Below the pieces are notes generated by a model, which was not told the origin of the DNA, did no database searches, and saw nothing but the letters and a program-made list of their open reading frames with translations. From NCBI RefSeq assembly GCF_001625445.1, contig NZ_LWHG01000029.1, positions 362,324 through 426,323 of the forward strand: a DNA stretch of 64,000 nt, in the 5' to 3' direction. Within the stretch, counting starts at the first letter, position 1; each line of letters opens with the position of its first letter. Positions 1-8,682 of the stretch are shown one piece after another. The position numbers and the translations under genes are program-made. Source of the stretch: Haladaptatus sp. R4 (GTDB taxonomy: Archaea > Halobacteriota > Halobacteria > Halobacteriales > Haladaptataceae).

Positions 1-358
1 CGATACCCGCTCGCACGTCAATCACGTCGTTTACGCCAGCTACTTCGAACGCGGGAAAGAACGGCTGTTCGAGGAGGTGCTCGATACCTCGCTCTCGTCC
101 GCACCGACCGTGGTGCGGTCGCTGGACGTCGAGTACGTGGCCCCCATCGAACCGGACGCCACCGTCACCGCGGCGCTCGGTCCGGTCGAAACCGGCGAGA
201 CCAGCCTCACCATCGAATACGAACTCGTGACCGAGGACGACACCGTCGCCACCGGCCGAACGGTCTCCGTCTACCTCGACGACGACGGCCAGCCAACCCC
301 GCTTCCCGACGCCTGGCGGGACGCGCTCGCACCGTATTGCGCGGACGAAGCGGATTAA
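1..358 (+). CDS. Acyl-CoA thioesterase, hotdog fold (partial, 5' end outside window)
   Basis: The reading frame is open from base 2 to a TAA at 356-358, so the N-terminus lies before the window. The visible 118 residues begin with D-T-R-S-H-V-N-H-V-V-Y-A-S-Y-F-E, the 'HVNxxxYxxYFE' signature of 4-hydroxybenzoyl-CoA thioesterase-type hotdog proteins, in which an early Asp is catalytic. Such enzymes hydrolyse acyl-CoA thioesters in the cytoplasm; the substrate cannot be read from sequence. The stop shares bases with the stop of the convergent MFS gene, so the two genes meet tail to tail. No link with the sugar genes further on is evident. Confidence 0.8.
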   Translation, partial: DTRSHVNHVVYASYFERGKERLFEEVLDTSLSSAPTVVRSLDVEYVAPIEPDATVTAALGPVETGETSLTIEYELVTEDDTVATGRTVSVYLDDDGQPTPLPDAWRDALAPYCADEAD

Positions 359-1761
359 CGAGGCCGTTCGTCGTCCGGCGGGCGAAGCGCGAACGCACCG
401 ACCCCGGCGGCGATGGCGAGACCGCCGCCGACGAGGAATACCGGCGTCCACCCCGCGACCCCGGCGAGCCATCCGGAGACGACCCCGCCGAAGACGCCAC
501 CCAGTATCTTCGCCGAATAGAGGACGGCGTAGTTCGCCGAGGAGTGACGTTCCCCGTAGTAGTCGGCGACGAGGCTCGGAAACAGCGTGTACTGTGATCC
601 CTCCAAACCGGCCGCCACGACGAGGGCGAGGAGGAATCCGAGCGACGACCCGACCGCTCCCGTGCCGACGAGCGACAGGAGTCCGATTCCGCAGAGCGAG
701 AACGTCACCGTCATCAATCGCTCACGACTGACACGGTCCGAAATCCCGCCGACGACGAGTTCGCCGATGGCGTCCGCGACGGGGAGGATGGTCGCCGTCA
801 GCGTCACCAGCAGCGCGGCGAACCCGAACTGGTCCGCGAACGGAATGAGGTTCGCCGTGAGCATCAGCCCCGCCCCGGAAATCCCGACGAATAGGGCATA
901 CATCGTCCAGAACTGCCACGTCCGGACGACTTCGCGCCACGTGTACTGGCGACCCGTTCCGATTCCGGTCCACTCGCTCGCCGTTTCCGATCCCTCGTCG
1001 CGGGCGTCATCGACGAAATCCCTGTGAGCTTCATCCTCACCGCCGTCGTTGTCAGCGTCCTCGTTTTCACCAGTCTCATCATTGGCCTCACCAGTCCCAA
1101 TATCGACCTCACCCGCCTCGTCATCATCTCTACTGCCGTCGTCCAGCCAATCCTTCGGGGGATCACGAAGGACGAGCGCACACGCGATGACGCCGATGCC
1201 GACGAGCAGGCCGATGGTTCGAAGCCCCGGCAGAAACGCACCGGAAGCCGATTGGAACCGAATGTAGGGGACGAACAGCGCGCTCCCCGCGGTGAACGCC
1301 ATCGAACCCGCACCGGTGGTGATCCCGCGACGGTCCGGAAACCACTTGAGGGCGGTGTTGATGGCGACCGTGTACACCATTCCGGTTCCGATGGCCCCCA
1401 ACGAGTAGAGCAGATACACCTGCCACAGTTCGGTGGCGAACGTCAGTCCGACGTACCCGCTCCCGGCGAGCACGCCCGCCAGAACGGCCATCGGTCGTGG
1501 TCCGTGATTGTCCCGCCACCACCCTGCGGGGAACTGTGACCCTGCCTGAAAGAACACGTACAGGCTGAACACCGCTCCGAGCGCGGACAGCGGAACCCCG
1601 AGGTCCCGCGCCAGCGGTCCCTGCACCGACGACCACATGTACTGGTACGGGCTGACCAACCCCATCATGACGACGCCAGCTACGATCTGCCACCACCGCG
1701 AAAACCCCAGTATGTCCCGCGCTCGCGTCGAAACGTCGCTTCCCTCCGTTTCAGATATCAT
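355..1761 (-). CDS. MFS transporter, OFA (oxalate/formate antiporter-like) family
   Basis: About 468 residues with twelve predicted membrane helices. The N-terminal half has the OFA-type pattern 'RWWQIVAGVVMMG...YMWSSVQGPL' and an 'ALKWFPDRRGITTGAGSMAF' segment like the conserved 'WFPDRRGLA' loop of that family. Between helices 6 and 7 lies an unusually long, very acidic cytoplasmic loop of about 60 residues, a common halophilic embellishment. The ATG at 1761 (M-I-S-E-T-E) is preferred over one nine codons upstream because the upstream residues are basic and unlike the family. The substrate is probably a small carboxylate, but this is inferred from family only. Confidence 0.8.
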   Translation of the reverse strand: MISETEGSDVSTRARDILGFSRWWQIVAGVVMMGLVSPYQYMWSSVQGPLARDLGVPLSALGAVFSLYVFFQAGSQFPAGWWRDNHGPRPMAVLAGVLAGSGYVGLTFATELWQVYLLYSLGAIGTGMVYTVAINTALKWFPDRRGITTGAGSMAFTAGSALFVPYIRFQSASGAFLPGLRTIGLLVGIGVIACALVLRDPPKDWLDDGSRDDDEAGEVDIGTGEANDETGENEDADNDGGEDEAHRDFVDDARDEGSETASEWTGIGTGRQYTWREVVRTWQFWTMYALFVGISGAGLMLTANLIPFADQFGFAALLVTLTATILPVADAIGELVVGGISDRVSRERLMTVTFSLCGIGLLSLVGTGAVGSSLGFLLALVVAAGLEGSQYTLFPSLVADYYGERHSSANYAVLYSAKILGGVFGGVVSGWLAGVAGWTPVFLVGGGLAIAAGVGAFALRPPDDERPR

Positions 1762-1975
1762 CGCTCGGTGTCGAATCCTGATACGCACTCAAACGGCTGT
1801 ACGCCGTCACGACGACGACGAGCGTGATACGCGTTACGGCGGAAATACGGGGTGACAGTACCTCGACGACTCTAACCGGTCCCTCGAAACCGGTATGGGG
1901 CGTCTCCCTTCCGTATTCGAAGGCTCTGCTAGTAGCCGCTCTGTCTATACCCTCCCCAGCGAGTAGGGACGAACG
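1762..1975. other. Divergent intergenic region
   Basis: This 214-bp spacer separates the MFS gene (leftward) from the winged-helix gene (rightward) and must hold both promoters. I saw no clear TATA box or dyad that I would defend. Confidence 0.4.
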
Positions 1976-2763
1976 ATGGAGAAACAAAACCGCCCGATGG
2001 AACCCGAGGTGCAACATCCGATGTTCGCTGCGGTGGAAACCAGCCGACGGCGAGCGACTCTCGCGATACTGCTCGACCGAACGGCGGCAACGGACGAGCG
2101 GGAACTCGCCCGTCTCCTCGCGGCGACCGAGGAGGGAACACCGGTGGCGGACGTTTCGGAGGAAGACGTGCAGACCAACCGCCTCGACCTCCACCACAAA
2201 CAACTCCCGGTGTTACGGAACAGCGGTCTCGTTGACTGGAACGAGGGGACCGGAACCGTGACCACGACGGACCACCGCGCGCTTACCGACCCGCGATTCC
2301 GGCAACTCCTCGAAACCGAGGAAACGGGGGTCGACGACGTCCTGTTCGGTTTGTCGGACCGACGCCGCCGGTATCTCCTCTCCGTCCTCCGTGACAATTG
2401 GGAGACCCGAACCGCAGTGTCGCGCTCGGTCCTCGCCCGTCGAATCGCTCGACACGAAACCGATACGGAGGAACCGGATCAGTCGACGCTCGACGAAATC
2501 CTGCTGGCCCTGACCCACATCCATCTCCCGATGCTCGCGACGGCCGATATCGTCCGATACAACCCCGAATCCGGTCGGGTTGCGTACGCCGGAAATCCAG
2601 CGCTCGAACGGGTCGTGACGATCTTCAACGAACCGGACAACCGCTCGGTGAGCAGGCTCGTTGGATTCTTCGGCGGGTTATTGACCTCCTATCAGGAGGC
2701 GGGTGGGGGGCGGGCACCTCGCTCGACTGGCCGAGTTTCTGGAGAGACCCGCATCATGGGTAG
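1976..2763 (+). CDS. Tandem winged-helix protein, DUF7344-type (one probable frameshift)
   Basis: The protein (about 262 residues once corrected) carries two copies of a haloarchaeal winged-helix domain. Copy 1 covers residues 10-100 ('FAAVETSRRRATLAILL ... LHHKQLPVLRNSGLVDW'); copy 2 covers residues 115-210 ('VLFGLSDRRRRYLLSVL ... LTHIHLPMLATADIVRY'). Both match the DUF7344 pattern 'L..xRRRxxLxxL ... LPxLxxAGLVxY'. The frame is lost in a G-rich run near 2698-2712. Adding one G gives a natural end 'GTSLDWPSFWRDPHHG' and a TAG at 2761-2763 that overlaps the next gene's ATG by 8 bp. Without correction the two genes would be read as one fusion. A DNA-binding regulatory role is likely; its target is unknown. 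Confidence 0.65.
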
Positions 2764-3141
2764 ACCGCTGGAACTGTGGGCGTTCATCTTCGCCAACACG
2801 CTGCTGTTCGTGATGAGCAGTCTACTGATGACGCTGAGCTTCATCGCGTACTATCAGAACCCGAAAATGAAATCGTATCTGCTCTCCACCATCGGGTTCG
2901 TATTCATCGTCCTCGGCGGTCTCGTGGACCCGGTGTATCGACTAATAATCCGTGGCGAATACTTCCTGAACGGCACCGAACGCCTGCTCCTCCAGTCGAG
3001 CGAAGGCGTGCTGCTGTCGATCGGGCTTGGCCTCCTCTTCTACGCCATCATGCGCCACGACGTCGCTCATCGCCGACGGATGGCCACGATTCCATGGACA
3101 CGGACATCTACGGCTTCGACGAACACCGGCACGACGATTGA
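2756..3141 (+). CDS. DUF7521-like small membrane protein (one probable frameshift)
   Basis: Starts at the ATG at 2756, which overlaps the stop of the preceding DUF7344-type gene. The roughly 128-residue product has three hydrophobic helices ('LELWAFIFANTLLFVMSSLL', 'YLLSTIGFVFIVLGGLVDP', 'GVLLSIGLGLLFYAIM') and a short hydrophilic tail, like haloarchaeal DUF7521 proteins that commonly follow DUF7344 genes. Frame is lost around 3070-3095. The shifted frame gives an acidic tail ending 'GFDEHRHDD' and a TGA at 3139-3141, just ahead of the convergent Bat-like gene. The unshifted frame would run on into that gene. Function unknown; pairing with a winged-helix protein suggests membrane-linked regulation. 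Confidence 0.55.
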
Positions 3142-3153
3142 ACGACCCGTCGG

Positions 3154-3829
3154 CTATTTTCCCTCTCCTTCGGCACCCCGACCGACCATGACCGTGTTTT
3201 TGATCAGGTTCTTGTGACCGCGATGCAGGCGCTCGGAGAGCGCCTGCTGGGGAGATGTCGAGGTCCCGCGCGAGATCGTCCATCGTGACCTCCTGTGGAA
3301 TCTCGAAGTAGCCGCGCTCGAACGCGGCTTCGAGCGTCTCCTGTTGTTGCTCCGTGAGGCCGAACCGGCCGCCTTTCCCCTCGTCCAACCGGTAAATGCG
3401 CTTGACGTCGAACGTCAGGTCGTTGTTCGTACAGTAATCGTACGTTCTCGACAGCGAACCGTACTCCGGAAACAGCGCCCGGACGTGCCACATTCCGTCC
3501 CGTCCGAACGCCGCCAAAATGGTTCCCTCCTCTTCGACCAGAATTTGCACGAGCGTCTGGATGGAATCTATCCAGTCCATCTGGTACAGCCATTCGCCGT
3601 CGAGTTCGGCGACCAACCGAACGTTCGCGGTGCTCGGGTCGCCCTCCAGCGCCCCCTGTACCCGCTCGCCGTCGGCATCTTCTCCACTCACCCAGATGAA
3701 CGGCATGACTCGCTCGGGGTCGTGAGCGACGATTCGCTCGATTTCGAACGCCAACCCCTCTACCGCCGTCCCCGTTTCCCAGAGCGCGAATTCGTCCGCC
3801 GGAATTTCCGCCTCTACGACGACACCCAT
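3154..3829 (-). CDS. Bat-type HTH regulator (bacterio-opsin activator family), frameshifted near 3250
   Basis: About 225 residues. An N-terminal sensor-like region (residues 1-155; 'MGVVVEAEIPADEFALWETG') is followed by the C-terminal HTH_10 domain of Bat-like regulators: 'LTEQQQETLEAAFERGYFEIP', then 'TMDDLARDLDIS'. There the frame breaks in a run of four C at about 3251-3254. Removing one C restores 'QQALSERLHRGHKNLI', the classic end of HTH_10, and a TAG at 3154-3156. The gene is therefore very probably intact in the organism. It runs convergently with the DUF7521-like gene, 12 bp away. Target genes unknown. Confidence 0.75.
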
Positions 3830-3888
3830 GACCGATACTAACGTTCGCTACTGCAATAACGGGCACGCCCACGGGGGAGATATTTACG

Positions 3889-3941
3889 AGCGGATACGAA
3901 ACCGGTACACAATTTTACCAGCGGATACGAAACCGGTACAC
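3889..3941. repeat. Two direct copies of a 22-bp repeat (31-bp period)
   Basis: Positions 3889-3910 and 3920-3941 are identical 22-mers beginning AGCGGATACG and ending ACCGGTACAC. Adding flanking similarity (TTAC before each) gives a unit of about 31 bp. The second copy touches the stop codon of the DUF5828-like gene; the first lies 60 bp before the start of the Bat-like gene, next to an AT-rich TATTTA at 3881-3886 that could be its TATA box when read on the minus strand. Confidence 0.8.
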
Positions 3942-4594
3942 TACTCTTCGGTTACCGATTCGATACCTTCCGATATCGCCACGCTCCGTGTGTTCTTCTC
4001 CGTCTCGATTCGCCATCGCTCGATGTCCTCGTACTCCGCCAGCAGGTCGCTGACGCTCCGTTTCAGCGAATCGTCGTTGACGTTTACCTCGAACCGATAC
4101 TGCGGCCGTCCGGACCCGATTCGGTCGATGTTCGCGCTGACGAGCGCGTTGTCGAAGTAACACGGCGATACTTTCGTCATCACGTGTTTGTACACCGTGT
4201 TCTCGACCGCACGGAGGCCTTTCCGCGCCGCCGTGTCGGCCGCACGGGTCGCGTGTTCCACCGCTTCTTGCCCCTCTTCGGCCGCGTCCTCTAAATCACC
4301 GTCTTCGAGCTCTTGAATCGTCCCCCCAATACTATCCCCCGCGGTACTGATATCTTCCAGCGGAGTTTTCCCGGCTTTTTCACCGTCCCCCTCGCTCGTG
4401 CTGGCCTGTTCCGCGGTCTTCTCGTTGACCTCTTCCCCGAATCGTTCCTCCGCCTTTGGACGCCACTCGTCCCAGTCCTCGAACTCTGCCCCGGAAATCC
4501 CTTCCGCTTCCAGCGCGGCAGTGATGCGCTCGCCGTGCTCGACCACGGCGACCCATCCACCTTCCTGCTTGAACCCCGAAACGCTCTCTTCCAT
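3941..4594 (-). CDS. DUF5828-like haloarchaeal protein
   Basis: A soluble, acidic 217-residue protein beginning 'MEESVSGFKQEGGWVAVVEH', which I recognise as a haloarchaeal family of unknown function (DUF5828, from memory). There is a low-complexity acidic/Ala middle (residues 60-125) and a C-terminal alpha/beta part from about 145 ('VSPCYFDNALVSANIDRIG' onward). No catalytic motif, signal peptide or membrane segment is visible. It is flanked by the Bat-like gene and dgoD, all on the minus strand, but the 88-bp gap to dgoD argues for its own promoter. Confidence 0.65.
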   Translation of the reverse strand: MEESVSGFKQEGGWVAVVEHGERITAALEAEGISGAEFEDWDEWRPKAEERFGEEVNEKTAEQASTSEGDGEKAGKTPLEDISTAGDSIGGTIQELEDGDLEDAAEEGQEAVEHATRAADTAARKGLRAVENTVYKHVMTKVSPCYFDNALVSANIDRIGSGRPQYRFEVNVNDDSLKRSVSDLLAEYEDIERWRIETEKNTRSVAISEGIESVTEE

Positions 4595-4682
4595 GGATAG
4601 GTGATACGGGGTCAGCGTGGCTATCCTTCGTCCCGGGATATCCCTGCAGTTTATACGCGAACCGGAACTCGCGCCCGAAGCG

Positions 4683-5834
4683 TTACCACTCGGCGAAACT
4701 CCCGTCGTCGTGATGCCAGATTGGATTGTGCCACATCACGTTCGTGTTCGGCACGCTCCCGAACTCGCTCTTCGTCGATGGACACGCCGAGTCCCGGCGC
4801 GTCCGGTGCCGTCACGTACCCGTCCGCGAAGCCGAACACCGATGGGTCTTCGAGGAGGGCCAAGCCGGTACTCCGTTCCACGTCGTGAAGGTTCAAACTG
4901 TGTTCCTGTACCACGATGTTCCCCGAGCAGAACCCCACTTGGAGGCTGGCGGCGAGCGCGATGGGGCCGAGGGGACAGTGGGGAACGAGCGCGACACCGT
5001 GCGTCTCGGCTATCGTGGCTACCTTTCGCATCTCCGAGATACCCCCGACGTGCGTGATGTCGGGGTTGAAGACGCCGACGACGCCGTCGATGAGCGCCTC
5101 CTCGAACTCCCACCGCGAGTACAGTCGCTCGCCGGTCGAAACCGGCACCGTGGTGTGCGTGGCGACTTCCCGAAGCCGTCCGTTCTGCTCCGGCGGAACC
5201 GGCTGTTCGAAGTACATCGGGCTGTACTTCTCCAGCGCGCTCACGATCCGTTTCGCCATCGGAAACGAAACGCGGCCGTGGAAATCGATGCCGATGTCCA
5301 CGTCGTCGCCGACGGCGGTTCGAACCGCCCGCAATCGGGATTCGACGGCGTCCACTTCCGCCGGAGACGCCAAGGGTCGAAACTCCATGGTTCCGTTCAT
5401 CTTCAGCGCGGAGTAACCCGCGGAGACCATCTCGCGGGCCGAGACGGCGATTTCCTCGGGTGATTCGCCGCCGATCCACTGGTGAACCCGCAGTCTGTCC
5501 CGAACCGGTCCCCCGAGGAGCGCGTGAACGGGCGCGCCGTAGTGTTTTCCCTTGATGTCCCACAGCGCCATGTCGATACCGGCGATGGCGCTCATCAGAA
5601 TCGGGCCGCCGCGGAAGAACCCGCCGCGATACATCGTCTCCCAGTGTTTCTCGATGGGGAGCGGTCCTCGCCGACGAGATACGTCTCCAGCAGTTCCTCG
5701 ACCGCGCCGCGAACCGCCTTGATCCGTCCCTGCACTATCGGCTCTCCCCAGCCGACGGTTCCGTCGGTGGTTTCTAGCCGCAGGAGGAGCCACCGGGGCG
5801 GCACTTCGAACAGTTCGTAGTCGACGATGCGCAT
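4683..5834 (-). CDS. dgoD: D-galactonate dehydratase (DgoD-like, enolase superfamily), two compensating frameshifts
   Basis: Converts D-galactonate to 2-keto-3-deoxygalactonate in oxidative galactose breakdown. Corrected length is about 383 residues, matching bacterial DgoD (about 382). Family landmarks: 'PPRWLLLRLETTDG..GWGEP' near the N-terminus, 'MYRGGFFRGGPILMSAIAGI', 'DIGIDFHGRVS' (metal-binding Asp region), 'GERLYSRWEF' and 'LVPHCPLGPIALAASLQ'. Near 5660 a base is missing in a C run (frame passes from 'YLVGED' to 'PLPIEKHWETMYRGG'). Near 4745 one base is extra, after which the frame ends with 'WHHDDGSFAEW', the hallmark DgoD C-terminus, and a TAA at 4683. It is the last gene of the ABC importer-aldolase operon. 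A related sugar acid substrate is possible. Confidence 0.85.
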
Positions 5835-5918
5835 ACGCGACCCTCTCGGTGGAACCACTTGATCCTTCCGTGCATCAACGGAACGGGGGAATCAAATGAA
5901 CGTTCGATGCGACGGTCG

Positions 5919-6578
5919 TTATTCGCTCGTGCCGTAGCTCTCCAGTTTGCCCTGTATCCGCCGAATCTCCTCGTCGGGGAGGATATCGGGCGTCCCGACG
6001 GTGGACGCGAGGTGATGGATCCGGGCGCAGTACTCGACCATCTCGGCCACGTCGAACGCGCTGGCGAGCGAGTCGTCGGCCGTCAACACGCCGTGGTTTT
6101 TCAACAGCGTCGCGTTGAACTCGTCACCGAGTGATTCCGTTGCCGCTTCACCGAGTTCGGGGGTGGCGTGGGTCCGATACTCCGCGACCGGGACATGCGT
6201 TCCCGCGAACGCCACGAGGTAGTGCGACGCCGGAATCGGTTCGCCGAGCGCCGCGAAGGACGTCGCGTACGGCGAGTGGGTATGAACGACGCCGCCGACG
6301 TCGTCGCGCCGCTCGTACACCGCCAAGTGCATCGGCAGTTCCGTCGATGGCTCCCGGTCGCCCGTGAGGACGTTGCCGTCGAGGTCCACGACCGGAACGT
6401 CCCACACGTCGATTTCGCTGTAGGGGACGCCGGACGGGCTAATGGCGATGTGTTCGTCGTCGATTCGCATGCTCAGGTTTCCGCCGGTTCCCTCGGTCAG
6501 TCCGCGTTCGATGAGTTCGATGCCGTACTCGCGTATCGCGTCCCGTTCGTCGTGATATGGGTCTTCCGTTTCGTCCAT
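5919..6578 (-). CDS. Class II aldolase/adducin family protein (L-fuculose- or rhamnulose-phosphate aldolase-like)
   Basis: About 219 residues. The family cleaves phosphorylated ketoses to dihydroxyacetone phosphate and an aldehyde using zinc. Visible signatures: 'TEGTGGNLSMRIDDEHIAI' (phosphate-binding), 'ISPSGVPYSEI', the catalytic Glu region 'PSTELPMHLAVYERR', the zinc ligands 'VVHTHSPYA', and 'LLKNHGVLT'. I place the start at the ATG at 6576-6578 because a GGAG lies seven bases before it; an ATG seven codons upstream is also open. It lies between the ABC ATPase gene and dgoD. An FGGY kinase at 14.1-15.6 kb could supply the phosphorylated substrate. Confidence 0.8.
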   Translation of the reverse strand: MDETEDPYHDERDAIREYGIELIERGLTEGTGGNLSMRIDDEHIAISPSGVPYSEIDVWDVPVVDLDGNVLTGDREPSTELPMHLAVYERRDDVGGVVHTHSPYATSFAALGEPIPASHYLVAFAGTHVPVAEYRTHATPELGEAATESLGDEFNATLLKNHGVLTADDSLASAFDVAEMVEYCARIHHLASTVGTPDILPDEEIRRIQGKLESYGTSE

Positions 6579-6607
6579 GTTGTCTCCTATTCGCTCCACC
6601 GTTGTGA

Positions 6608-7780
6608 TTACTCCGATGTGACGCCGACGTCAGCCATCCGATCGGAGAGTTCGGATTCCGCTTCCTCGGTGAGTGTTCGGTGATGAATCGCGTTCCCGGT
6701 TTCCGTGTCGAAGAGGTACACCGTCTCGGCGGGGATATCGGCGTACAACTCCTCGCCTTCGTCCACCGGACGCTGGCCGTCGATCTCCACGACGAACGTG
6801 CCGTCGTGCGACTGTTCGACCGGTTTGAGGTACAGATAGCGGATACTACCCATCGGCTCCACGACGTCGACCGTACATCGGAACCCGTTCACGCCCTCCT
6901 CCTCGGTTCTGATCTCCACGTCTTCCGGTCGGACGCCGATGGTCACGCGCTCGTGTCCCTCGGTGGACGCCGCGATGTCCTCGGAAAGTTCGTAGTCGAA
7001 CCCGTCCGCGAGGAGCGTTCGCCCCTCGCGTTCGGCTTCGAAGAAGTTCATCGACGGCGACCCGATGAAACTCGCGACGAAGAGGTTTTCCGGCCGGTAG
7101 AAGCATTCGAGTGGGGTGCCGATCTGCTGTAACTCGCCTTCGTTGAGGACGACGAGGCGGTCGCCCATCGTCATCGCTTCCGTCTGGTCGTGGGTGACGT
7201 ACAGCGTCGTCACGTCCAGTTCGGACTGGAGGCGGTTGATTTCGGTCCGCATGACGGTACGGAGTTTCGCGTCCAAATTGGACAGCGGTTCGTCCATCAG
7301 GAACGCGTTAGGGTCGCGGACGATGGCGCGGCCGAGCGCGACGCGCTGTCGTTGCCCACCGGACATCTGGGACGGGTTGTTGTCCAGCAAGTTCTCGATG
7401 TCCATCGTCCGTGCAACGCGTTCGACGCGCTCCTCGATTTCCTCGTCCGAGAGGTCGGTGGACATCTTGAGGCCGAAGCTCATGTTCTCGCGGACGCTCA
7501 TGTTCGGGTAGAGCGCGTAGTTCTGGAACACCATCGCGATGTCCCGATCGCGTGGCGACATCCCGTTCACGAGTTCGTCCTGAATCCAGATGTCACCTTC
7601 CGTCTGTTGTTCGAGTCCCGATACCATCCGGAGCAGGGTCGATTTCCCGCTCCCGGACGGTCCGACGAGGACGACGAACTCGCCATCCCCGATGTCGATG
7701 TCGACATCATCGACGGCAGTGATCTCACCCTGCCGACTGTCGAACCGTTTGACGACGCTGTCGATACTGATTCCTGCCAT
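6608..7780 (-). CDS. Sugar ABC transporter ATP-binding protein (CUT1, MalK/UgpC type)
   Basis: 390 residues. Walker A 'GPSGSGKST' at about residues 39-47, Q-loop '[14 protein letters not shown]', ABC signature 'MSGGQRQRVALGRA', Walker B '[15 protein letters not shown]', the switch His in 'YVTHDQTEAM', and a C-terminal TOBE-type regulatory half ('GVRPEDVEI'). It energises the permease pair encoded just upstream and sits in the cytoplasm. Order in the operon: binding protein, permease, permease, ATPase, aldolase, dgoD, all leftward. Sequence alone does not give the sugar; the downstream enzymes point to galactonate or a deoxyhexose. Confidence 0.9.
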   Translation of the reverse strand: MAGISIDSVVKRFDSRQGEITAVDDVDIDIGDGEFVVLVGPSGSGKSTLLRMVSGLEQQTEGDIWIQDELVNGMSPRDRDIAMVFQNYALYPNMSVRENMSFGLKMSTDLSDEEIEERVERVARTMDIENLLDNNPSQMSGGQRQRVALGRAIVRDPNAFLMDEPLSNLDAKLRTVMRTEINRLQSELDVTTLYVTHDQTEAMTMGDRLVVLNEGELQQIGTPLECFYRPENLFVASFIGSPSMNFFEAEREGRTLLADGFDYELSEDIAASTEGHERVTIGVRPEDVEIRTEEEGVNGFRCTVDVVEPMGSIRYLYLKPVEQSHDGTFVVEIDGQRPVDEGEELYADIPAETVYLFDTETGNAIHHRTLTEEAESELSDRMADVGVTSE

Positions 7781-7848
7781 TGGTCTAGTATGCTCGTTCT
7801 TCCCAAATAAATGTTGACTTTATTCGGTTCATTTCAAATCCCATATAT

Positions 7849-8682
7849 TTATTCCTTCAACACGGCTCCGAAGCTCAGTCCCGACGCGAGGTAGCGATTC
7901 GCGGCGACGAGAAGCACCAACACCGGGATGATCATCGTCATCGACGCGGCCGCCAGCATCGACCACTCGATGTTTCGGGAGCCGATGAAGCCGTACACCG
8001 CCAGCGAAAGCGTCTGTGCGTGGTTGTTCGTGAGGATGAGCGAGAACAGTAGCTCGATCCACGCGAAGATGAAGCTGATGATGGCGACGGAGATGATGCC
8101 CGGGAGCGCCGAGGGCAACACGACCTTCCGGAACGCCTGTGATCGCGTCGCGCCGTCCACGAGCGCCGCCTCTTCGAGCGATTCCGGAATGCCGTCGAAG
8201 AAGGCCTTCATCACCCAGACCACCAGCGCGATGTTGATGGTCACGTACATGAACACCAATCCGACCAGCGTGTCGTAGAGGTGGAACGTCCGGAAGATGA
8301 CGAAGAACGGGATCACCACGGCGATGGGTGGCAACATCCGGGACGACAGTATCCAGATGAGCACGTCCGGCTTCTTCGGCACGTCGTAGCGCGAGAGGAC
8401 GTACGCGCCCGGAACGCCGATCACCAGCACGATGATCACCGAGGCGGTGACGCTGATGAGGCTGTTGGTGAGCGCGTGGACGAACGACGGGTCGTTCGCC
8501 AACTGCATGTAGTTGTACACCGTCGGCAGGAACACCCACTTCGGCGGGAGGTCCAGCGCGTGTCCCGGCGGTTTGAGGGACATGAACCCGATCCAGCAGA
8601 GTGGGGCGAGACAGACGAACGCCCACACGAGCAGGACGACGTGTCGCCCCACGTTCTTCGCCCTATTCGAGACCGCCATCAC
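7849..8682 (-). CDS. Sugar ABC transporter permease (MalG type)
   Basis: 277 residues, six predicted helices. The EAA loop that docks onto the ATPase is clear: 'IPESLEEAALVDGATRSQAFRKVVLP' around residues 165-190. The ATG overlaps the stop of the MalF-type permease gene by 4 bp, implying translational coupling. It forms the membrane channel with that protein. Confidence 0.9.
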   Translation of the reverse strand: MMAVSNRAKNVGRHVVLLVWAFVCLAPLCWIGFMSLKPPGHALDLPPKWVFLPTVYNYMQLANDPSFVHALTNSLISVTASVIIVLVIGVPGAYVLSRYDVPKKPDVLIWILSSRMLPPIAVVIPFFVIFRTFHLYDTLVGLVFMYVTINIALVVWVMKAFFDGIPESLEEAALVDGATRSQAFRKVVLPSALPGIISVAIISFIFAWIELLFSLILTNNHAQTLSLAVYGFIGSRNIEWSMLAAASMTMIIPVLVLLVAANRYLASGLSFGAVLKE

